NCBI RefSeq assembly: GCF_029892565.1
Contig: NZ_JARXVH010000001.1
Coordinates: 930,001-994,000 of the forward strand
Origin: Streptomyces pseudovenezuelae
GTDB taxonomy: Bacteria > Actinomycetota > Actinomycetes > Streptomycetales > Streptomycetaceae
DNA: 64,000 bases
Direction: 5' to 3'
Shown: piece after piece, positions 59,405-64,000 of the stretch
Position numbering within the stretch: the first letter of the stretch is position 1
Layout: each line of letters begins with the position of its first letter
Position numbers and translations under genes: made by a program
Notes under the pieces: model-generated
The model's input: only the letters and a program-made list of their open reading frames with translations
Told to the model about the DNA's origin: nothing
Databases searched by the model: none

Positions 59405-60403
59405 ATGCCCGTAATTTCTGATCCTGCACAGTTCAACGAGGAAGAGCTCTATGTCGACCTTCGGGCCGCACTGGGGCTCCCGCTCTACCTGAAGTGCGAG
59501 GGGTTCAACTTCGCCGGCTCCGTCAAGCTGAAGGCGGCGACCGAGATGGTCAACGCCGCCGAGCGCCAAGGCTTGTTGCGGCCCGGCTCGGTCCTGGTCG
59601 AGTCGTCGTCCGGGAACCTGGGCGTGGCTCTGAGCGTGATCGCCGCGAGCCGGGGCCACCGGTTCCTGTGCGTGACCGACTCGCGCTGCAACCTGCCGAC
59701 GATCCGGCTGATGGAGGCGCTCGGCACCCGGGTGCACGTCATCAGGGAACCGGACGTGCACGGGGGGTTCCTGGGCGCGCGGCTCGCGTACGTACGGGCG
59801 CTGTGCGCGTCCGACGACCGGTACACGTGGCTCAACCAGTACACCAACCAGGGCAATTGGCGGGCGCACTTCCGCACCACCGCGCCGGCCATCGCCCGCC
59901 GCTTCCCGGACCTGGACGTCCTGTTCGTGGGGGCCGGCACGACCGGGACCCTGATGGGCTGCGCCCGCTGGTTCTGGCAGTGGCGGCGCCGGGTGCACAT
60001 CGTCGCCGTGGACAGCGTCGGCTCGGTCAGCTTCGGCGGTCCGGCCGGCCCGCGGATGATTCCCGGGCTCGGCACCAGCGTGCCGCCGCCCATGCTCGAC
60101 GAGTCGTACGTGAACGACGTGGTGCACGTCGAGGAGACCGACACCGTGCTCGCCTGCCGTCGACTGGCCGCCCGCGGCTTCCTGTTCGGCGGCTCGACGG
60201 GAACGGTCGTCAGCGGCGCCGGACAGTGGCTGGCCCGCAACGGCCGGGACGGCCTCACCTCGGTGGCGATCGCACCGGACCTCGGCGAGCGCTATCTCGA
60301 CACCGTCTACCACCAGGACTGGCCGGTCTCGGCGGCCGAGACGGTCGAGGGGATCGAGGCCATCGAGGCGGAGGAGGCGGTGGCGATGGCCCGCCCGGCG
60401 TGA
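59405..60403 (+). CDS. sbnA: 2,3-diaminopropionate biosynthesis protein SbnA
   Basis: 332 residues from the ATG at 59405 (AGGAGGGG upstream). It is a fold-type II PLP enzyme of the cysteine-synthase family: GFNFAGSVKLKAA carries the PLP Lys (~41), SSSGNLGVALSV binds substrate, VGAGTTGTLMG binds the PLP phosphate, and FGGSTGTVVSGA closes the site. SbnA condenses O-phospho-L-serine with L-glutamate to give the SbnB substrate. With sbnB it supplies L-Dap to the adenylation protein. It is the last gene of the compact operon; a 103-bp gap follows, containing two ~20-bp direct repeats (TTGCTTCGGCGCAGGCC type) of unknown meaning. Confidence 0.9.
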   Translation: MPVISDPAQFNEEELYVDLRAALGLPLYLKCEGFNFAGSVKLKAATEMVNAAERQGLLRPGSVLVESSSGNLGVALSVIAASRGHRFLCVTDSRCNLPTIRLMEALGTRVHVIREPDVHGGFLGARLAYVRALCASDDRYTWLNQYTNQGNWRAHFRTTAPAIARRFPDLDVLFVGAGTTGTLMGCARWFWQWRRRVHIVAVDSVGSVSFGGPAGPRMIPGLGTSVPPPMLDESYVNDVVHVEETDTVLACRRLAARGFLFGGSTGTVVSGAGQWLARNGRDGLTSVAIAPDLGERYLDTVYHQDWPVSAAETVEGIEAIEAEEAVAMARPA

Positions 60404-60506
60404 CACGGCGGCGGGTGCGGGCGGGCCCGGCGGTTGCTTCGGCGCAGGCCGGTCGGGGGCAGGGCAGTCGCTTCGGTGCAGGCCCGTGCGCGGTAGGTTC
60501 GCGGAC

Positions 60507-62141
60507 ATGGCACGAACCACCCACACCGTGACCAACCAGCCCCCGCCCCTGACCGGCTACGACGTCTACACCGCCGACCGCGTCCTGACGGAGGCCGTCG
60601 AACGCCACCTCGACCCGGACCTGTCCGAGGAGGCCGGTGACGAACTGGCCGCCCTCGGCCGGGCCGCCGGGTCGGCGCAGGTGCAGGAGTGGGGGGCGCA
60701 GGCCAACGAGAACCCGCCGCAACTGCGCACGCACGACCGGCACGGCCACCGGATCGACGAGGTCGACTTCCACCCGGCCTGGCACCGGCTGCTCGGCAAG
60801 GGCGTCGCGGCGGGGCTGACGGCCGCCTGGAACCGGCCCGGCGGCCATGTCCGCCGGGCCGCCGCGTTCCTGGTGTGGACGCAGGTCGAGGCCGGCAACT
60901 GCTGTCCTCTGTCGATGACCCACGCGGCGGTGCCCGCCCTGCGCTCCGATTCGGAGCTGGCCGCCGAGTGGGAGCCGCGGCTGACGTCGATGGTCTACGA
61001 CCGCGAGCTGCGCCCCGCCCGCCTCAAGGCCGGGGCGCTGTTCGGGATGGGGATGACGGAGAAGCAGGGCGGCAGCGACGTCCGTACGAACGCGACGACC
61101 GCACGGCCACTCGCCGAGGACGGCACCTACGAGCTGACCGGCCACAAGTGGTTCTGCTCGGCGCCGATGTCGGACGGCTTCCTGGTCCTGGCCCGGGCTC
61201 CGGGCGGACTGACCTGCTTCCTGGTGCCGCGCGTCCTGGCGGACGGCACCCGGAACGTGTTCCTGCTCCAGCGCCTCAAGGACAAGCTGGGCAACCGCTC
61301 CAACGCGTCCGGCGAGGTCGAGTTCGACGGCACCTGGGCGCGCCGGGTCGGCGAGGAGGGGCACGGGGTGCGCACGATCATCGACATGGTGACGGCCACC
61401 CGCCTCGACTGTGTGCTGGGTTCGGCGGGGCTGATGCGCCAGGCCGTCGCGCAGGCCGTCCACCACTGCACCCACCGCGAGGCGTTCGGCGCGAAGCTCG
61501 TCGACCAGCCGCTGATGCGCAACGTCCTGGCCGACCTCGCGCTGGAGTCCGAGGCGGCCACCACCCTCGCACTGCGGCTCGCGGCGGCGTACGACGACGG
61601 GGGCGAGCAGGAGCGGGCGCTGCTGCGGATCGCGGTGCCGACGGCCAAGTACTGGGTGACCAAACGCTGTACGCCGGTCGCGGTCGAGGCCGCCGAGTGT
61701 CTGGGCGGCAACGGTTATGTCGAGGAGTCCGGACTGCCCCGGCTGGTGCGCGAGTCGCCGCTCAACTCGGTGTGGGAGGGCGCAGGCAACGTCCAGGCGC
61801 TGGACGTGCTGCGGGCGTTGCAACGGGAGCCGGCCGCGCTGGACGCGTATCTCCAGGAGGTCGGCCGGGCGCGGGGCGCGGACCATCGGCTGGACGCGGC
61901 GATCAAGGGCGTGCTGACCGAACTCGCCGATCTGGAGGGCGTCGAGGGACGCGCGCGACGGCTGGTGGAGCGGCTCGCGCTGGTGCTGCAGGGGTCACTG
62001 CTGGTCCGGTTCGCGCCATCCGAGGTGGCGGACGCCTTCTGCGCCTCGCGGTTGGGCAGCGACGGGGGTGCGACCTTCGGGACGCTGCCCTCCACGCTCG
62101 ACCTGGCGTCGGTGGTGGAGCGGGCCCGGCCGCTGTCCTGA
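60507..62141 (+). CDS. AidB-like acyl-CoA dehydrogenase family protein
   Basis: About 544 residues from the ATG at 60507. The acyl-CoA dehydrogenase pattern is clear: FGMGMTEKQGGSDVRTNATTA, YELTGHKWFCSAPMSDGFLVLA, RSNASGEVEFDG, HREAFGAKLVDQPLMRNVLADL and AAECLGGNGYVEESGLPRLVRE. The long form with a ~150-residue N-terminal part and QEWGAQAN matches the AidB/isovaleryl-CoA-like group. TAGGTT seven bases before the ATG and no Shine-Dalgarno suggest its own leaderless transcript, so it may not belong to the Dap operon. A desaturase acting on carrier-bound Dap, as VioJ does in viomycin biosynthesis, is a speculative alternative. Confidence 0.85.
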   Translation: MARTTHTVTNQPPPLTGYDVYTADRVLTEAVERHLDPDLSEEAGDELAALGRAAGSAQVQEWGAQANENPPQLRTHDRHGHRIDEVDFHPAWHRLLGKGVAAGLTAAWNRPGGHVRRAAAFLVWTQVEAGNCCPLSMTHAAVPALRSDSELAAEWEPRLTSMVYDRELRPARLKAGALFGMGMTEKQGGSDVRTNATTARPLAEDGTYELTGHKWFCSAPMSDGFLVLARAPGGLTCFLVPRVLADGTRNVFLLQRLKDKLGNRSNASGEVEFDGTWARRVGEEGHGVRTIIDMVTATRLDCVLGSAGLMRQAVAQAVHHCTHREAFGAKLVDQPLMRNVLADLALESEAATTLALRLAAAYDDGGEQERALLRIAVPTAKYWVTKRCTPVAVEAAECLGGNGYVEESGLPRLVRESPLNSVWEGAGNVQALDVLRALQREPAALDAYLQEVGRARGADHRLDAAIKGVLTELADLEGVEGRARRLVERLALVLQGSLLVRFAPSEVADAFCASRLGSDGGATFGTLPSTLDLASVVERARPLS

Positions 62142-62246
62142 CCTGCACGGAGGGCCGGACGCGGGGGTGGTGCTGCGCCGACACGGCACCACCCCCGCCA
62201 AGTGGCCCGTAGACAGGCCTGGTACGCCGCTCGGGACGGCGTTGCT

Positions 62247-62300
62247 CAAGTTTCAACCAGGGTTTGGCAGTTCACCAGGGTTGCAGAGGGTTGCAACTTG
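62247..62300. promoter_or_regulatory. Inverted repeat CAAGTTTCAACC / GGTTGCAACTTG, candidate operator
   Basis: Arms at 62247-62258 and 62289-62300 match at 11 of 12 positions and enclose CCAGGG-type direct repeats. The rest of the 296-bp gap (62142-62437) shows no gene. It lies ~140 bp before the GAF-domain regulator, a distance typical for activator or autoregulatory sites. A terminator for the upstream gene is possible but there is no T-run. Confidence 0.45.
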
Positions 62301-62437
62301 CTGCTTTCTGTGGCTGGACAGTGCACTTCCCTCAGGCGGAAACGGCACTATGAGACGGTCAGTCAACGGATTGTCGGCTCCGTGGCCGAATCGCGCCGGT
62401 GCGCCGGCGGTCCCGCCCCCTTCTCCCTGGAGGTCCC

Positions 62438-63727
62438 GTGGCGCTCTCGCCGGCGGACGTCACTCAGCTCGCCGCGGTCGACACCACGCGCGCGGCGCGG
62501 GTGCTCAGCGAGGTCCGCTCCGCCACACTCGCGGGGCAGCGCGCGCCCGTCGCGCCGCGGCCGGTGATCGAGCAGTCCTGGGGGCGCACGCTGCGCAGCG
62601 GTGTCGATCCCGAGCGGGACCTGCGGGCCGGGGTGCTGTCCACCGACGAGGTGCGGCGACGGCGGGAGTCGACGGAGCTGCGGCATGTCCTGCCGGTGCT
62701 GCGGGAGGGGCTGTTGTCGGTCGCGGACGTCGCGCACCACATCATGGTCGTGGCCGGTGCGGACGGCCGGGTGCTGTGGCGGGAGGGCAGCACACCGGTG
62801 CTGCGCCGGGCCGACGGGCTGGGCTTCGAGGTCGGCGCCGACTGGCGCGAGGAGGTCGTCGGCACCAACGGCGTGGGCACCCCGGCGGTGGTGCGCAGGC
62901 CCGTACAGATCTTCGCCTCCGAGCACTTCGTGCGCTCACTGGCCACCTGGACCTGTACCGGCGCCCCGATCACCGACCCGCGCGACGGCCGGCTGCTCGG
63001 GGTGGTGGACGTCAGCGGACCGCTGGAGACGATGCACCCGGCCACGCTCGCCTGGGTCGACTCGGTGGCCAAGCTCGCCGAGGCCGGGCTGCGCGAACTG
63101 CATCTGACCTCGCTGGAGCGGCTGCGCGCGGTGGCGGCCCCGGTGCTGGCCCGGCTGACCGGGCGGGCCCTGGTGGTGGACCGGGACGGCTGGACCGCCG
63201 CGGTGACCGGACTGCCGGCCGCCAGCCGGATCACGCTGCCCAAGTCCCTTGCGCCGGGCCGCCGGTGGCTGCCGCCGCTCGGGCCGTGCTCGGTGGAGCC
63301 GCTGGCCGAGGGCTGGCTGATCAGGGCGTCCGACGATCCGGGTCCGCGCGGCGCCACCCGCATCGTGCTGGACCTGACGCGCCCGCGCCGCTGGTCGGTG
63401 ACGGTGTCGGGATGCGCGGGCTCCTGGACCCACGAACTGAGCCCCCGGCACGCCGAGTTGCTCTACCTGCTGGCACTGCACCGCACCGGGCGCAGTGCGG
63501 CCGGCCTGGCCGAGGACGTGTTCGGCGACGCGGGCCGTACGGTGACGGTGCGGGCCGAGATGTCACGCGTACGCCGGTATCTCGGGGGGCTGTTGGAGCA
63601 TCGGCCGTATCGTTTCTGCGAGCAGGCGGAGGTCGAAGTGCTCACCCCCGACGACCCGCTGGACCTCCTGCCTCACTCGACGGCCCCGGCATTGACAGCG
63701 GGTCGGAAACCGACAGAGACCCCTTGA
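62438..63727 (+). CDS. GAF-domain helix-turn-helix regulator (AcoR N-terminal-like)
   Basis: 429 residues from GTG 62438, four bases after GGAGG. The N-terminal ~60-280 region resembles the sensory part of AcoR-type regulators: RPVIEQSWGRTLRSGVDPER, AHHIMVVAGADGRVLWREG and the GAF segment EEVVGTNGVGTPAVVRRPVQIFASEHFVRSLATWTCTGAPITDP. There is no sigma-54 AAA+ domain. Instead a short C-terminal winged-helix-like region (LSPRHAELLYLLALHRTGRSAAGLAEDVFG, VTVRAEMSRVRRYLGG) should bind DNA. It may control the upstream acyl-CoA dehydrogenase gene or the polymer operon. The long inverted repeat at 62247 is a likely target. Confidence 0.8.
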   Translation: MALSPADVTQLAAVDTTRAARVLSEVRSATLAGQRAPVAPRPVIEQSWGRTLRSGVDPERDLRAGVLSTDEVRRRRESTELRHVLPVLREGLLSVADVAHHIMVVAGADGRVLWREGSTPVLRRADGLGFEVGADWREEVVGTNGVGTPAVVRRPVQIFASEHFVRSLATWTCTGAPITDPRDGRLLGVVDVSGPLETMHPATLAWVDSVAKLAEAGLRELHLTSLERLRAVAAPVLARLTGRALVVDRDGWTAAVTGLPAASRITLPKSLAPGRRWLPPLGPCSVEPLAEGWLIRASDDPGPRGATRIVLDLTRPRRWSVTVSGCAGSWTHELSPRHAELLYLLALHRTGRSAAGLAEDVFGDAGRTVTVRAEMSRVRRYLGGLLEHRPYRFCEQAEVEVLTPDDPLDLLPHSTAPALTAGRKPTETP

Positions 63728-63966
63728 GGATGCCGGCCGAGGCCCGCGGAGGACTCCGGCGGAAGCCCCTGAAGCCCCCGACCTGAGCCCATGAATATGC
63801 CGTTCCGTCACCGTGCGTGCCCAAGCGATGGCATCTTCCGCATATTTGCAGGGTCTTCGTCCCCTGCGGCCCTTGCCTGCCGTAGCATCCCACTACGGGC
63901 CACCCCACCTGCTCCTTGGTCAACGCTCGGACCAACAGCCGCAGTTGGCTCGCCTCGGGAGGTTCG

Positions 63967-64000
63967 ATGAAGCAACGCGGCAGACACCGCAGGCAAAGGC
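63967..64000 (+). CDS. N-terminal fragment of a probable secreted protein (runs off the right edge)
   Basis: GGGAGG at 63959-63964 is followed by ATG at 63967 and codons for MKQRGRHRRQR, a strongly basic start typical of Streptomyces signal-peptide n-regions. Only 11 codons are in the window, so identity is unknown. The 239 bp before it (63728-63966) contain no other convincing gene. Confidence 0.4.
   Translation, partial: MKQRGRHRRQR

Noticed and set aside
58341..60403. sbnA/sbnB as part of a staphyloferrin B-like siderophore cluster
   Set aside because: No IucA/IucC-type siderophore synthetase, citrate synthase or siderophore transporter is present; the neighbours are Pls-like and A-T NRPS proteins.
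1..64000. CRISPR arrays, tRNA/rRNA genes, transposases, integrase or att sites
   Set aside because: Looked for on both strands; no array of equal repeats and spacers, no cloverleaf-like or rRNA sequence, and no recombinase motif was recognised.

Overview
The window is a stretch of Streptomyces (or very close relative) chromosome. Evidence for this is the very high GC with strong third-position GC, rare TTA codons (a bldA signature), twin-arginine secretion signals, DUF5954 and LacI-family sugar regulators, and sugar ABC transporters encoded without their own ATPase. No rRNA, tRNA, CRISPR array, transposase or phage gene was seen.

Layout. (1) 1-11 kb holds a miscellaneous set: a His-rich Tat-exported PHP-family metallohydrolase, a TetR regulator with a probable operator, an uncharacterised pair (membrane-anchored alpha/alpha-toroid protein plus cupin with a TTA codon), a Nudix hydrolase, a VOC protein, a leucine-rich-repeat-variant protein and a DUF2264 protein. 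(2) 10-19 kb is a secreted pectin and arabinogalactan toolkit: rhamnogalacturonan acetylesterase (CE12), rhamnogalacturonan lyase (PL4), pectinesterase (CE8), a GH43/CBM13 exo-galactanase-like enzyme, a GH43 exo-arabinofuranosidase-like enzyme and a very large beta-helix surface protein. GAAAGCGCTTTC-like palindromes precede these genes. (3) 18.8-21 kb has an APH-fold kinase and MmuM. (4) 21-38 kb is a second carbohydrate locus. It runs from a LacI regulator and a GH127 beta-L-arabinofuranosidase to a long minus-strand run (solute-binding protein, two permeases, GH28-like beta-helix protein, two alginate-lyase-fold enzymes, carboxylesterase) and a divergent hydroxyacid dehydrogenase. (5) 37-44.6 kb is a third sugar locus: LacI, solute-binding protein, two permeases, GH43 xylosidase-like enzyme and another LacI. 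The transport genes of loci 4 and 5 are preceded by ACCGGT-centred palindromes. (6) 44.7-51 kb holds DUF5954, two VOC proteins, two AraC regulators, an NmrA-like oxidoreductase and a BrkB/YihY membrane protein.

(7) 51.5-60.4 kb is the most interesting part: a compact operon for an unusual non-ribosomal amino-acid polymer. A membrane acyltransferase-like gene with a TTA codon is followed by a protein with the full carrier + 6-TM + three-soluble-domain architecture of poly-lysine synthetases (Pls/PosA) but no adenylation domain. A separate adenylation-thiolation protein comes next, then a SyrP-like Fe(II)/2-oxoglutarate dioxygenase, then SbnB and SbnA. SbnA and SbnB are the two enzymes that make L-2,3-diaminopropionate (L-Dap). 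The parts fit together as a split poly-L-Dap synthetase: SbnA and SbnB make the monomer, the A-T protein activates it, the membrane protein polymerises it, and the dioxygenase possibly hydroxylates the carrier-bound residue. An AidB-like acyl-CoA dehydrogenase and a GAF-domain regulator follow, possibly as a separate unit, and the window ends at the first codons of a probable secreted protein.

A recurring structural oddity is short tandem repeats that begin on, or bridge, stop codons. Four cases are visible (18.8, 25.9, 36.8 and 49.7 kb).
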